NCBI GenBank assembly: GCA_963617965.1
Contig: CAVEQO010000008.1
Coordinates: 1 to 64,000 of the forward strand
DNA length: 64,000 bases
Direction: 5' to 3'
Source: UBA6382 sp963617965
GTDB taxonomy: Bacteria > Bacteroidota > Bacteroidia > Bacteroidales > Bacteroidaceae
Under the pieces are notes generated by a model, which was not told the origin of the DNA, searched no databases, and worked only from the letters and a program-made list of their open reading frames with translations. Made by a program: the position numbers and the translations under genes. Positions 51,541 through 61,285 of the stretch are shown here, one piece after another. Positions within the stretch are counted from its first letter, which is position 1; each line of letters starts with the position of its first letter.

Positions 51541-52062
51541 ATGGACAGGATGACAAGAGAGCAGCGCCACAAGTGTATGGCAGCCATCCGAAGAAAGGGG
51601 ACGAAGCCTGAAATAATGGTGCGCAAGTACCTGTTTGCTTGTGGTTTCCGATATAGGCTCAACCATCCGCGATTGCCGGGACACCCCGACATAGTGATGC
51701 GCAAGTACCGGACTGTCATCTTTGTCAACGGTTGCTTCTGGCACGGTCATGAGGGCTGCCGCTGTTTCGTGATACCCAAGAGCCACACAGATTTCTGGAA
51801 AGCGAAAATAGAGCGCAACAAGGTGCGGGACAAGGAACAACGATACAAGCTGGCAAAAATGGGGTGGCATTGCATTACCGTGTGGGAATGCCAGTTGAAG
51901 CCGTCTGTACGCGAACAGACGCTCCTCTCATTGGAACATACCCTTTGCCGCATATTTCTGGAGGATCACAAAGCAAGGAAATATAGCTTGCCGGAGGAGA
52001 AGCCTGCCATGGCGGCAGAGTCGGATGAAGATTTTCGGCATACCATGATAGACAGGCAGTAG
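51541..52062 (+). CDS. vsr: Very short patch repair endonuclease (orphan Vsr)
   Basis: A 173-residue Vsr endonuclease, which nicks beside T-G mismatches left by deamination of 5-methylcytosine. MDRMTREQRHKCMAAIRRKG is the usual start, and the active-site parts are HPDIVMRKYRTVIFVNGCFW and HGHEGC with FWKAKIERNKVRD. A start at 51517 is also open but adds eight poorly conserved residues. No cytosine-5 methyltransferase gene is in the window, though vsr usually sits beside one. The C-terminal 20 residues look nonconserved. Confidence 0.93.
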   Translation: MDRMTREQRHKCMAAIRRKGTKPEIMVRKYLFACGFRYRLNHPRLPGHPDIVMRKYRTVIFVNGCFWHGHEGCRCFVIPKSHTDFWKAKIERNKVRDKEQRYKLAKMGWHCITVWECQLKPSVREQTLLSLEHTLCRIFLEDHKARKYSLPEEKPAMAAESDEDFRHTMIDRQ

Positions 52063-52146
52063 CGGTTGTTATCAATGAGTTTCCGGTATTTGCGGATAGC
52101 CAAACCACCCACAAACACCGGAATTTGTTTGTGTTAAGTTGTTCTC

Positions 52147-53229
52147 CTAATGCCGTTGACGTCTGGCTGAGAAGCGCGGAGTCGAGGCCGAACTTGATTT
52201 TTCGCGCTTTAGCTGCGAGCGGCTTGAAGTGGATTTGTCATCGGTCTTGCTGACTTTTTTAGTATTTCGTGTGGAACGGGCGGCAGGTTTGGAAGCCTCT
52301 ATGGAGTCTTTGGCGGCCTGTAGCTCTCTGGCTTTTTGCTGTGCAGCCTTTATCTTAACGGAATCCTTGCCCCACACGTGGTCTTGAAGTGTTGTTATCT
52401 CCTTTTCAATGCGGTTTTGTTCTTTTTTGAGAGCGGAATCGGTCTCACAGTAATTTGCCAGCACTTTGCCCTGCAGGTTGACAGTCTTGTAGATTTTTCC
52501 CTCATACTGGTTGAGCGTGAAATAGTCATTGGCTGAAATCTGCGCGGCGTTATTGTAGTTAGAGTTCATGAGTGCTATCTTGGCAAGGTAGGGGCTCACT
52601 TCAGCAAAGTTAAGCCAGAAGAGGGGTGTGGGTGCTTCTTCCTCCAGGAACTCCCCAATGGATTTGCGTACGGGGCATATGGCTGTAACCTGAGTGTGGA
52701 ACTGGGCTGTATGCTGATCATAGTAAGTCGATTCCTTGATATAATAGCTTTTGACTTGCGATGATGGAATATCGGCATCCTCCACGCGTACTTTGTCGCC
52801 GTTTGTCTCGTGGGGAATTTCGAAACGCGTGAGGATGTCAATGGGCTTCATTGCGTTCTTGTCGCTGAAATTTTCATTTCCGTCCATAGTGTATTCGTAG
52901 GCTTTGACCTGTTTGCGCAGCACGAGTTTGAAGAGGTAGGTAAAGAGGTTCATCTTGTCACCTTGCGGTTCTTCGGGATAATATAGTACGGCGTTGTGAT
53001 CATTGGTGAGGTCGAGTACTTTGTATACGTCTCTGCGCCATGCAGCATCCTTGGGCATTTCGCCTTGCGTGGGAAACTCAAGGGCGGCACGCTCGCTTGT
53101 TTTGGCGGCTGCCGATGCACTTTTGCTATCTTTGGTCTGCGATGCCTGCTGGCGGAGGCGTGCCGGCGGTTGTGCTACAGAGGCTATGGCCATGAGGGTT
53201 ATTGAAAGCAGAATGGCTGTGCGTTTCAT
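52147..53229 (-). CDS. gldN: T9SS protein GldN/PorN
   Basis: A 360-residue periplasmic protein with a signal peptide (MKRTAILLSITLMAIASVAQ). It has the GldN pattern: DAAWRRDVYKVLDLTNDHNA, LYYPEEPQGDKMNLFTYLFK and WGKDSVKIKAAQ, and a Ser/Arg/Lys-rich tail. GldN forms, with GldK, a ring attached to the outer membrane around the T9SS translocon. It is the last gene of the minus-strand set porP-gldK-gldL-gldM-gldN and follows gldM by 38 bases. Confidence 0.93.
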   Translation of the reverse strand: MKRTAILLSITLMAIASVAQPPARLRQQASQTKDSKSASAAAKTSERAALEFPTQGEMPKDAAWRRDVYKVLDLTNDHNAVLYYPEEPQGDKMNLFTYLFKLVLRKQVKAYEYTMDGNENFSDKNAMKPIDILTRFEIPHETNGDKVRVEDADIPSSQVKSYYIKESTYYDQHTAQFHTQVTAICPVRKSIGEFLEEEAPTPLFWLNFAEVSPYLAKIALMNSNYNNAAQISANDYFTLNQYEGKIYKTVNLQGKVLANYCETDSALKKEQNRIEKEITTLQDHVWGKDSVKIKAAQQKARELQAAKDSIEASKPAARSTRNTKKVSKTDDKSTSSRSQLKREKSSSASTPRFSARRQRH

Positions 53230-53267
53230 ATCGTGTAGTTGTGTTTGGTTGTTTGTTTGGCGAGTGC

Positions 53268-54842
53268 TTATCTTACTATCACTTCAAGAGCCTGCGGAAG
53301 GTTGCGCTGTATCCCGTCGGGACCAATGGCTTTCACCCTGTTTATGTAGAAGCGTTTGCCCGGCGATAGTCTGCGGAACATGCTGCGCTGCCGCTCGGAA
53401 AATTTGCTGCCATCGGATTTTTCTGGAATGGCGTTGCCCATATTGTCAAAGAAAGTCGTCTCAAAGCTGAGGACTTGAAACGGAATGTCAAGCAGTCCGT
53501 CATCAATGGCGGCACCGATTCTTTCGGTGTTGAGCAGGGTTGCCTTGGGGAATGTGCGTCCGCCCATGAAATGGATTTCCGTACCCTTGTCATCCTTGTA
53601 GGGAATGAAAGCTGTAGGATCGGGCAGTTTGCGTACCTTGAAAGTGAATGCTCCCATTTTCTGTACCGTTCCGTTTACGACACCGGTCACATTGAATGTC
53701 ACGTCCTGCCCTACGGCTGACGGGCGTGCCGTGTAGTGTCCGCTGTTTCCGCTGCGTGTCAGCGTACCCCCTGACATACTGAGGGTTATCTTGTCGGGCG
53801 AGATGCCACTGGCGGAAACCGACACGGGGTTGTTGTAGCCGGCGTATAGCACATTCATCATATCGGCGGCAACGGTGGCTCCCGATGGCGGTGCTATGAC
53901 ATTGTATTTCTGTATGAACTCGCGTTTTATTGTCTCGCCTGCCGCATTGGGCACACTGATATATCCTTTGAATGAGTATTCGCCCGGACCGCCAACGCGG
54001 AAATTGTATGTCCCGTTGGGATTGATCTTGTTGCCGTTGATGTATATTTCCGGTCGCTGGGTCGTGTCAATGGCCGCCATGAATATGCGGCTGCGGAATT
54101 CATCACCCGGAAACAGTGTGGTAGCTTCGGGCAGACAGTAGGCCGACAGTTCGTTGACGCGGATATCTTTGATGTCTATGTTGGCGAGGAGTTCGTGCAA
54201 CACTTCTTTCTCTGCCTGCCTCACATCGGTCTGCAGCTTCGTCAGCATTGTTGTGGCGGCTATTGCGGGCATCGCTTCAAACATATATTGCTGCCAGTTC
54301 TTGCCGAGGTTGCCGGAGGCTGCCGGAACTTCGGTAGAGAGATTTGACGATATGATGGCCATTTGCCGCTTGTCCGGTGTCATCTTGATGATGAAGTCGC
54401 GGTAGCTGTTGATCATGTCATAGAGCTTGCGTCCTTTGCCGTTGGCGGGAGCAAGCATGACTTGCTGTGCCGCCTCAAGGTCTTCCTTGTGAACAAGGTT
54501 GTCGGGGTTTGCACCGGAGCCGTCTGCCTCGCGTGCTATGGCCAGTTTCAGCTGTTGGGCAAAGTTGAACAACTCGTTGGTTTTCTTGCGTATCTCCTGC
54601 GCTTTGTCGTACCACGGCTTTACCTTGGAGGGATTTTTGCCCATCTGCTCTTCAAAGCTCTTGTAGATGGCTTTTATCTCGGTTTGAGAGTTGTCGGCCG
54701 ACCGCAGCAGACTGTCGCTGACCAGCTGTAATCCCTTGAGCACGTCGTTGGACACATTGAGCGCCAGCATAGCCATCAACACCACATACATGAGGTTGAT
54801 CATCTTCTGGCGGGGTGATATCTGTTTTTTCTTTATTGCCAT
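53268..54842 (-). CDS. gldM: T9SS protein GldM/PorM
   Basis: A 524-residue protein with an N-terminal membrane helix (INLMYVVLMAMLALNVSND) and a long periplasmic part. GldM, with GldL, forms the proton-driven motor of the T9SS; GldM spans the periplasm and contacts the GldKN ring. The N-terminal motif KKQISPRQKMINLMYVVL is diagnostic. A predicted beta-domain series follows residue 220. The C terminus ends VEVIVR-like (LEVIVR). It lies 23 bases after gldL. Confidence 0.95.
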   Translation of the reverse strand: MAIKKKQISPRQKMINLMYVVLMAMLALNVSNDVLKGLQLVSDSLLRSADNSQTEIKAIYKSFEEQMGKNPSKVKPWYDKAQEIRKKTNELFNFAQQLKLAIAREADGSGANPDNLVHKEDLEAAQQVMLAPANGKGRKLYDMINSYRDFIIKMTPDKRQMAIISSNLSTEVPAASGNLGKNWQQYMFEAMPAIAATTMLTKLQTDVRQAEKEVLHELLANIDIKDIRVNELSAYCLPEATTLFPGDEFRSRIFMAAIDTTQRPEIYINGNKINPNGTYNFRVGGPGEYSFKGYISVPNAAGETIKREFIQKYNVIAPPSGATVAADMMNVLYAGYNNPVSVSASGISPDKITLSMSGGTLTRSGNSGHYTARPSAVGQDVTFNVTGVVNGTVQKMGAFTFKVRKLPDPTAFIPYKDDKGTEIHFMGGRTFPKATLLNTERIGAAIDDGLLDIPFQVLSFETTFFDNMGNAIPEKSDGSKFSERQRSMFRRLSPGKRFYINRVKAIGPDGIQRNLPQALEVIVR

Positions 54843-54865
54843 GCTGTGAATAGGTGGTTATTGTG

Positions 54866-55744
54866 TCAGTCGCCCGTGGTAGCGGCGGCGTTTTTCATAT
54901 TGACGGTCAAGGCCTTGACCATTCGCGAGTACACTCCGTTGAGTTCCTCTATCTGCGCAGCCATGCGACGTGTCTGTTCGTTGATGGAGTCTATGGTGCC
55001 TATTTGCTGGCTCACGCTCTTCAGTTGTAGCTCATAGACGGTGTTTATGCCTGTCAGTGTGCGGTTGAGGTTCGTCATTTCCTCGCTGTCGGTGGTAAGG
55101 CGTGCGGATTGCTTCTCCACTCTGTCAAGTGTTTCGGTAAGCAGTTGCAGTTTCTCAACGTATTGCTTTGATGCTTCTTCCATCTCGGGAGTAAGCGATG
55201 CCTGTGCCCGCTGGAGCAGTTCTTCGTTGGCAAGACGGATGATATCAAGCAGACTGCCGCCGGAAAGTCCTTGAGCGGTTGCCGCCGATTGTAGCTTTTC
55301 TGCAGTCACGGCGGCATCATCCGGGCCGTTCCCACTTTGTCCTGCCGGGGCGGCCGCATTGCTGTTGCTGCCGGCTATCACAATAGTGCCGCCGCCGACA
55401 ACGGCATTCCCGGTTGCCGCATTTCCGTCTGCCACGGGGGCTGACGGAATATCGCTTTCCGTTTCCGTAGTGATGTCGCAAACGAAAGGTGCGGTATCCG
55501 CTCCGGAGCCTGTTTCTGTATCGCTGCTGCCTTTTTCAAAGGGTCGGTCAAAGGCCGACAGGAAAAACACCACGACCTCGGTGCCCATGCCTATGAAAAG
55601 CATCAGGTTTGCTCCCGGCAGGTGAGTCAGCTTGAACAGGGTGCCCAAAATGACGATTGACGCACCCCAGCTGTATGCGTAGTTCAAAAAAGTTTGTCCG
55701 ATTTTGCTGTCCATCCAGCGTTGCAGCATTGCTACTATATTCAT
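54866..55744 (-). CDS. gldL: T9SS motor protein GldL/PorL
   Basis: A 292-residue inner-membrane protein with two N-terminal helices (YAYSWGASIVILGTLFKLTH and MLFIGMGTEVVVFFLSAFD). The conserved glutamate in GMGTEVVVF is a proton-channel residue in the family. The cytoplasmic part has a low-complexity Ala/Gly/Asn-rich linker (about residues 85-145) and a coiled-coil C terminus. It powers the T9SS with GldM. It follows gldK by 54 bases. Confidence 0.95.
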   Translation of the reverse strand: MNIVAMLQRWMDSKIGQTFLNYAYSWGASIVILGTLFKLTHLPGANLMLFIGMGTEVVVFFLSAFDRPFEKGSSDTETGSGADTAPFVCDITTETESDIPSAPVADGNAATGNAVVGGGTIVIAGSNSNAAAPAGQSGNGPDDAAVTAEKLQSAATAQGLSGGSLLDIIRLANEELLQRAQASLTPEMEEASKQYVEKLQLLTETLDRVEKQSARLTTDSEEMTNLNRTLTGINTVYELQLKSVSQQIGTIDSINEQTRRMAAQIEELNGVYSRMVKALTVNMKNAAATTGD

Positions 55745-55798
55745 AATTGTATGTTTTTGTAGTGAAGGTTAGTAAGGGAAATCCCGTTGGCAATCCGG

Positions 55799-57307
55799 CT
55801 AACGTCTGGTTTTGCGCACGGAGAGTCGACTGGCGGAACCGCCACCTCCACCGCTGTTTTTGCTCCCGCCCATTTTTGTGGCGCGTGAGTTGCCGGTGGA
55901 GGCCAGTGAGCGTACGCATCTGAAGCCGATGAACGATCGCGGCTGGTTCTGGTATTCTTTCTGGCGCCATGCCGAGCGTATCATTGATTCGGGGTCTTTC
56001 CATGAGCCGCCTCTCACCACTTTCTGTTTCAGGAAATACGGGTCTTCCACGGCTGCCTTGTAGGTCAGTTCGGGGTTGAGGTCGCTCATCATCTGCACGC
56101 CCGATTGCGTGTAGACAGTTGAAGTCCATTCCGCCACATTGCCCGCCATATCGTAGAGTCCGTTGGAGTTTGCACCGTAGATGCCGCATCTTGACGTTAT
56201 GAGGTTGCCGTCTTGCGTGTAGTTGCCGCGGTCGGGCTTGAAGTTGGCGTAGTAGCAGCCTTTGTCGTTCACAATAGTGGAGTCTGTCCATGGAAAAGTA
56301 TTGCCGTCTTTGCCGCGGGCGGCAAACTCCCATTCCACCTCGGTTGGCAGACGGTAGCGCTGTAGCTGGCGCGCTTCTTTGCCCAATCCTTTGAGCAGGT
56401 ATTCTGTGCGCCACGCACAGAAAGCTGTGGCTTGTTCCCATGTCACTCCAACAACGGGGTAGTCGTTGTAGTCGCTTGACGAAAAGTACAGCTTGGCGTA
56501 TTTCTCGTTGTTGGCGTTTGTAAAGTCATTTATCCAGCAGGTGGTGTCCGGGTATATGTTGACAATGTAGGTGTTGAGAAAATCATAATACGATGAAAGC
56601 GGTCGGGTAATGGTTTCCCTGACGATTTGTCCGTCATCGTTGATGTATGCCGTATCCTTGGAGATCATGACTACTTCCGACGGGTCAGCCTTGACATCGG
56701 TGTCAAGGTTGCGCTCGGTAGGGTTGAGGCGGTATTTCCTCATTGCGGCTTTTTGATAGTCGTAAATCTCGTAGCGATAGTTCATCTGTGACGCATCGAG
56801 CATCTTTTCACCGGTTACGGGATTTGTGGTGTAGATGGAATTGAGGGCCAACTCTTCGCTCTCCGTGGGGTTCTTGTATGGAAGTCGCCGTGTCCAGTCA
56901 AGGTACGGCTTTTCAAGAGGGTTGCCTTCTTCGTCTTCGGTAATCTTATAGGCCTCGATGCCGCCGTAGTTGGGATCGGCAAGCCGCTCGCGGATAATCG
57001 AGTCGCGCACCCATGCCACAAACTGGCGGTACTGTGAATTGGTTATTTCCTTTTGGTCCATCCAGAAACCGTCAACGGAAATTTCCTTGCTGGGCACATC
57101 AGCACCCCACAGGGTGTCGTTTTCCGACAGACCGACTTTAAGAAAGCCCTTTTCCACTTTGACCATTCCGTATGGGGTGGGTTCAACGAAAGGCCTGCCT
57201 GACACGCCTGTTACCTCACCGCCTTGTTGCAGACCGCCGCCGCCAAAACACGAGCTTGTGAGAATAATGCTGACGAATGTGGCTGCCAAATTGCTGAGCT
57301 TTTTCAT
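55799..57307 (-). CDS. gldK: T9SS lipoprotein GldK/PorK
   Basis: A 502-residue outer-membrane lipoprotein with a signal peptide and lipobox Cys20 (IILTSSC). A sulfatase-modifying-factor (SUMF1/FGE)-type domain covers most of the chain: DGFWMDQKEITNSQYRQFVA, VVGVTWEQATAFCAWR, YRLPTEVEWEFAARG, AGNVAEWTSTVY and GFRCVRSL. It forms the outer ring of the T9SS with GldN. The start at 57307 is fixed by the lipobox; the frame extends 30 codons upstream without signal features. It follows porP by 92 bases. Confidence 0.95.
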   Translation of the reverse strand: MKKLSNLAATFVSIILTSSCFGGGGLQQGGEVTGVSGRPFVEPTPYGMVKVEKGFLKVGLSENDTLWGADVPSKEISVDGFWMDQKEITNSQYRQFVAWVRDSIIRERLADPNYGGIEAYKITEDEEGNPLEKPYLDWTRRLPYKNPTESEELALNSIYTTNPVTGEKMLDASQMNYRYEIYDYQKAAMRKYRLNPTERNLDTDVKADPSEVVMISKDTAYINDDGQIVRETITRPLSSYYDFLNTYIVNIYPDTTCWINDFTNANNEKYAKLYFSSSDYNDYPVVGVTWEQATAFCAWRTEYLLKGLGKEARQLQRYRLPTEVEWEFAARGKDGNTFPWTDSTIVNDKGCYYANFKPDRGNYTQDGNLITSRCGIYGANSNGLYDMAGNVAEWTSTVYTQSGVQMMSDLNPELTYKAAVEDPYFLKQKVVRGGSWKDPESMIRSAWRQKEYQNQPRSFIGFRCVRSLASTGNSRATKMGGSKNSGGGGGSASRLSVRKTRR

Positions 57308-57399
57308 ATGATAGATATGTGTGTATTTCTTGTAGAGTTGTATTTGTGTGTTGTGCAATGTGCAGCGCAGGGAGCCTGCACTGGTCTGCACCGCCATGT

Positions 57400-58353
57400 T
57401 CAGAGCAGGCGTACGCTTTTGTGACGGTTGCGTCCTTTCTTGTAAATGTTGAGCGGAGTCTGGTACGACAGTACAATCTCGTGATTGCCGTTTCCCATGC
57501 CCACTCCGGATGTAAACGCCTCGTAGGAATAGCTGAGCACCACTCCATGGAACTTTCCGCCCACGGCCAGAGCCACCGAAGTGGAAGGGCTGTAGCTCAG
57601 CCCCCCAAACAGCATTTTCCCGTCGTTGTCGTATTGCAGGCGGGCGTGTATGTAGCCTTTGTGATCAACACCGTCGTATGTCCAGAAGACATCGGGGTGT
57701 ATGCTGAATAACGGGTTTTTGAGCTTAATATTGTATCCTGCCGTGAAATAGTACGATCGCTTGACACTTATCTCGTTTTTGTCACCGAGCAAAATTGTCG
57801 GTGCGGTAATGTGTTTTACCGATATGCCCGCCTTGAGGTTTTTCCACCGGTAGGTCAGACCGGCAGAGCCGTCTATCTTGGATCCGTTGATGCTTGACGT
57901 GGCAAAAGCGGGATCGTTGCCGTCTTCCGTGTCTATCTTGGATCCGTCAAAAGTCTCGTTGAGCATGTCTATCTGCAGACCTATGCTGATCGTGCCGCCG
58001 AATAGCTTGCGGTGGTGCGCATACTGTAGTGCAACGTTCTTCATCGAGAACGCACCGGCTTCGTCGTTCATAAAATAGGCACCCACACCGTGTTGCGGTC
58101 CTACGAAAAACAGGGGCAGGTCTACGGCGGCCACCATGGTGTTTGGTGCATTTTCGTAGCCTGAGAGTTGCGCGCTGTATACACCAGTAGCTCTCAGCTC
58201 TCCGGTGTTTCCGGCTGCTGAGGGGTTGAACTGTGGCTCAATCATCCAGAAATGGGTGAAAGCAGGGTCGTATTGCGCCTTGCTGCCGTTGACAAGAAGC
58301 AGCAAGACCAGAGCGACAGCCAGTCTGGGGATGTTCAGTGTCGTGTTTCTCAT
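57400..58353 (-). CDS. porP: PorP/SprF-family T9SS outer-membrane protein
   Basis: A 317-residue predicted outer-membrane barrel with signal peptide (ending NGSKAQ). PorP/SprF proteins couple the T9SS motor or translocon to peptidoglycan or cargo. Typical motifs are YDPAFTHFWMIEPQFNPSAA and the repeated HRKLFGGTISIGLQIDML strands. It is the first of the five core T9SS genes and starts 22 bases after the acyltransferase stop. Confidence 0.93.
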   Translation of the reverse strand: MRNTTLNIPRLAVALVLLLLVNGSKAQYDPAFTHFWMIEPQFNPSAAGNTGELRATGVYSAQLSGYENAPNTMVAAVDLPLFFVGPQHGVGAYFMNDEAGAFSMKNVALQYAHHRKLFGGTISIGLQIDMLNETFDGSKIDTEDGNDPAFATSSINGSKIDGSAGLTYRWKNLKAGISVKHITAPTILLGDKNEISVKRSYYFTAGYNIKLKNPLFSIHPDVFWTYDGVDHKGYIHARLQYDNDGKMLFGGLSYSPSTSVALAVGGKFHGVVLSYSYEAFTSGVGMGNGNHEIVLSYQTPLNIYKKGRNRHKSVRLL

Positions 58354-58375
58354 AAAAAGTCTACAACAGATAACT

Positions 58376-59488
58376 CTATGCGTTATTTTTTATTGTGTCA
58401 ACGGAGCGTTTTTTTGTCGCAATGGAGAACAGCCAGGCCAGGAGAATGCTGACGGCGAGGTATATGAGTACAGATAGGTAGACATGGAGGTCGCTGCCGG
58501 TTCTGGTCATTTTTATGGCGTAAGCCCTGACAACAGGGTGGAGAGCGAACAGCCATGCCGATATTTCTCCCAGAAACGTGAGGATGCTGAGAGGCGTGAT
58601 GCATCGTCGCCCTTGGATGCGTAGTCTGGTGTCGGCATTGTCGGCAAAAGTCACGGCAATCATTATCATTCCCGCCGGACTGATGCACCAGATGCCGGCA
58701 TTGAAGGCTCCGAGGATGATGAGTGAAAGTCCTGCAAGGGGCGACCACCATTGCCTGAGCCAGTCAAGACCATAACGGGCGTGAGCCACCCCCAATCCGA
58801 AGGCAAGCATGGAGCATGGGAAGTTGTAGTGGAGGTAGCAGGTCAGCGTGTCGTCGGATGCCAGACAACCGCGCTCAATCCATGCTGCGGCTATCTGTGT
58901 TGCCAGACATAAGCCCATTATGGCATAGAGTACGGATTTCCCGTTGCGGTAGATGAACAGTCGCCAAATCAGGTAGAGTTGCATCATCAGCCCGAACCAC
59001 CACCAGGGACCCAATATCAGGTCACGCACGGGCTGTAGATTGCTGTAGAAGCCCAACAGCGGAAGAAGTCGTGCCCATGGCCTGTTCCATGTGCCGAGGT
59101 ACAGTTCGGCAGCGACAAACAGTGCTATGGCCGGAATCATCAGCTTCCATAGTTTAAGGGCATGCTTGAAGGCAAATGCCGCAAATCCTGCGGAGGCTGT
59201 CGTGCTATGCCGGAACTCTGGCAAAGCCGCGGACTCGTATTTTTTCGTAAGGCCGTAGCCGCTGAGAAACAGGAAGACGGCTACGCCGTAGTGTCCGAAA
59301 TGGCTGAGCAGGTTAAGTGCAGCGTGAGGACCGCCTTGTCCGAGGTATTCCACAAGCTTGTTGATGCGCCCGACACAGAACGTATACTCGTTTTCGTCCA
59401 CACATCCGGGTAGCCAGTGCATATAGTTGTGCGTCACGATGAGCAGTATGCCCAAGCCTTTGAGCATTGTTACGGTTTGTCTGGACAT
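58376..59488 (-). CDS. Acyltransferase 3 family membrane protein
   Basis: A 370-residue polytopic protein with about ten helices. The N terminus KGLGILLIVTHNYMHWLPG has the conserved histidine of the acyltransferase 3 family; HYGVAVFLFLSGYGLTKKY is the second conserved segment. Members add O-acetyl or other groups to surface polysaccharides and lipid A. It lies between a phosphoethanolamine transferase (13 bases upstream) and porP (22 bases downstream), so a link to lipopolysaccharide decoration is reasonable. Confidence 0.85.
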   Translation of the reverse strand: MSRQTVTMLKGLGILLIVTHNYMHWLPGCVDENEYTFCVGRINKLVEYLGQGGPHAALNLLSHFGHYGVAVFLFLSGYGLTKKYESAALPEFRHSTTASAGFAAFAFKHALKLWKLMIPAIALFVAAELYLGTWNRPWARLLPLLGFYSNLQPVRDLILGPWWWFGLMMQLYLIWRLFIYRNGKSVLYAIMGLCLATQIAAAWIERGCLASDDTLTCYLHYNFPCSMLAFGLGVAHARYGLDWLRQWWSPLAGLSLIILGAFNAGIWCISPAGMIMIAVTFADNADTRLRIQGRRCITPLSILTFLGEISAWLFALHPVVRAYAIKMTRTGSDLHVYLSVLIYLAVSILLAWLFSIATKKRSVDTIKNNA

Positions 59489-59501
59489 GGGTCGTGGGTG
59501 G

Positions 59502-61238
59502 CTATTTCTTGCATTTCACTATCTCGTCGTAGGAGACAGGCAGGTTCTTTATGTGGCGTCTCTTCTCTTTGAATTGCGGTGACAGGATGTCACGTTGCGG
59601 GTTGTAGTAAGGACACCTTATCCCTGCCAGACTGATGAATGTGTGGGACAGGTCGTCAATGGAGCATGGCTTGTTTTGTGCGGCTATGGCGGCATCCACG
59701 AGTTGCGGTCGCCTTTTGGCGAGCGTGGGAGTGAAGAATATCTCCAAGGGCACCTCAAATTCCGCCCATACTATCTGCGGCGTGGGACTGGCACTGTGAT
59801 TTCGCCCGAACATTCCGATGTTGCCGTCATAGACTTCCTCTCCGTGGTCGGACGCATAGATGATAATCGCTTCCTTGTCGGCGAAACGGCTGTATATCTT
59901 TTGCATCACCCCGTCGTTGGCGAGTGTGGCGTTGTCATAGTCGGCCACTGTCTGCCTTTCATCGGCATTCAGGTCCGGCCGCTTGATGTCATCGGACTTG
60001 AATTTTGCCTGCCCTTTTGGTATGCGGTCTGAATAGGGCTGGTGTTGTCCCAGCAGGTGCAGTATGATAAACTGGTTCTCCGGCAGAGGGTCTTTCGGGA
60101 GTGCACCGGCAAGTCCGGCGTCATAGAGGTAATGCTTGGCATTGCGTACGTCAAAGCAAAGGCTGTCGAACGGCTGGCTGTTCAGGAAGAACGACCCGTT
60201 GAAATTTGCCGTGTTCTGCCGGTTGGACTTATAGAACTGGTTGCTCAGAAACGTCACCCGGTAGCCGCCTTCGCGCAGTATGGCAGGAAACAGGACTCCG
60301 TCTGTCCATTTGACGCCTTTGTCGCTTGGTCGGATGGACATCATCTGCTTGAACACCATTGATGTCACATTCCACGGGGTTACGGCATCCTGTAAGGCAA
60401 CCATAATGCCATCTTTCTGCGCCCGGCACTGGAATGGAGTCGTCGGCAGACTGTAGCCGTACACGGCGGAGTGGTGCTTGTTGTAGCTCTCGCCTATGAC
60501 GAATACGATGTATGGCACGCCGCTGCCGCAACTCTCAACACTGATGTGGCGCATATTGCCGGCCAGAGTCCGAAGCTCCCGCTGCGTGAGCTGGGCGAAT
60601 TTCAGTGAATAGACAATCCTCCACGGGGTGGAGTGGAATGCGGAAAAATCGGTACGTTCAGCCAGTCCTGTATCGTCCAGTTTCAGAAAGCGGACGGTCT
60701 CCGCATATGAGGGAATCCGCCATGCCAGACACAGCAGTGTTGCTGCGGCGAGAATATTCCTTGGCCACCCTGCGGAAACAGGGCGGCGCACGGACACGGC
60801 GAGGGCTATGTGCGCTGCCGCCACACTGCTCCACCATGCCAGAACGGTCAGCAGTTTGGGCGACTTCAGGCATACCCGGAGAAACCCGCGTGTTTCTCCG
60901 GAAGTGGTTTCACACACCATGGAGAGAGTCTGGGGCGTGAAATGCGTGAAATAACGTTGGTAGACAAAGCTCTCGGCAAAAAACATCAGGTACATGACCG
61001 CGCTGGCGATGCCCAAAATCCATTTTCGGCAGCCTTTGGGAAAGAGGTAGACAAGAAAAGCCACGACATAGAGATCCGCAACCTGTGCCGGTAGCCAGAC
61101 CCACCAGGGGTCGCTCGTCCATTGTGTGAGATGAAACAGCACCAGCCATGCCACTGCGCCCATTAGCAAAAACTGCCAGCATTCAGCCACTGGGCGCACA
61201 AAACAGTTTGCGAGCCGTTTCCTCCGCATGTCAACCAT
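59502..61238 (-). CDS. Phosphoethanolamine transferase (EptA/sulfatase-like)
   Basis: A 578-residue alkaline-phosphatase-superfamily transferase. Five N-terminal helices (residues about 15-185) precede a periplasmic catalytic domain. The metal site has Glu in YIVFVIGESYNKHHSAVYGY, the phosphoryl-accepting threonine lies in DAVTPWNVTSMVFKQM, and IIIYASDHGEEVYDGN carries the other ligands. Relatives put phosphoethanolamine on lipid A or core sugars, which can reduce binding of cationic peptides. The start at 61238 is preferred: the 59 upstream codons overlap the promoter. Confidence 0.88.
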   Translation of the reverse strand: MVDMRRKRLANCFVRPVAECWQFLLMGAVAWLVLFHLTQWTSDPWWVWLPAQVADLYVVAFLVYLFPKGCRKWILGIASAVMYLMFFAESFVYQRYFTHFTPQTLSMVCETTSGETRGFLRVCLKSPKLLTVLAWWSSVAAAHIALAVSVRRPVSAGWPRNILAAATLLCLAWRIPSYAETVRFLKLDDTGLAERTDFSAFHSTPWRIVYSLKFAQLTQRELRTLAGNMRHISVESCGSGVPYIVFVIGESYNKHHSAVYGYSLPTTPFQCRAQKDGIMVALQDAVTPWNVTSMVFKQMMSIRPSDKGVKWTDGVLFPAILREGGYRVTFLSNQFYKSNRQNTANFNGSFFLNSQPFDSLCFDVRNAKHYLYDAGLAGALPKDPLPENQFIILHLLGQHQPYSDRIPKGQAKFKSDDIKRPDLNADERQTVADYDNATLANDGVMQKIYSRFADKEAIIIYASDHGEEVYDGNIGMFGRNHSASPTPQIVWAEFEVPLEIFFTPTLAKRRPQLVDAAIAAQNKPCSIDDLSHTFISLAGIRCPYYNPQRDILSPQFKEKRRHIKNLPVSYDEIVKCKK

Positions 61239-61285
61239 AGTCCTTGTTTTCGTGCCGGCCAACGGTCTGCACATCTGAAACGATA

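Noticed and set aside
55548..56441. A 297-codon minus-strand frame
   Set aside because: It overlaps gldK and gldL in another frame; its composition (Arg, Gln, His rich) is typical of an out-of-frame reading.
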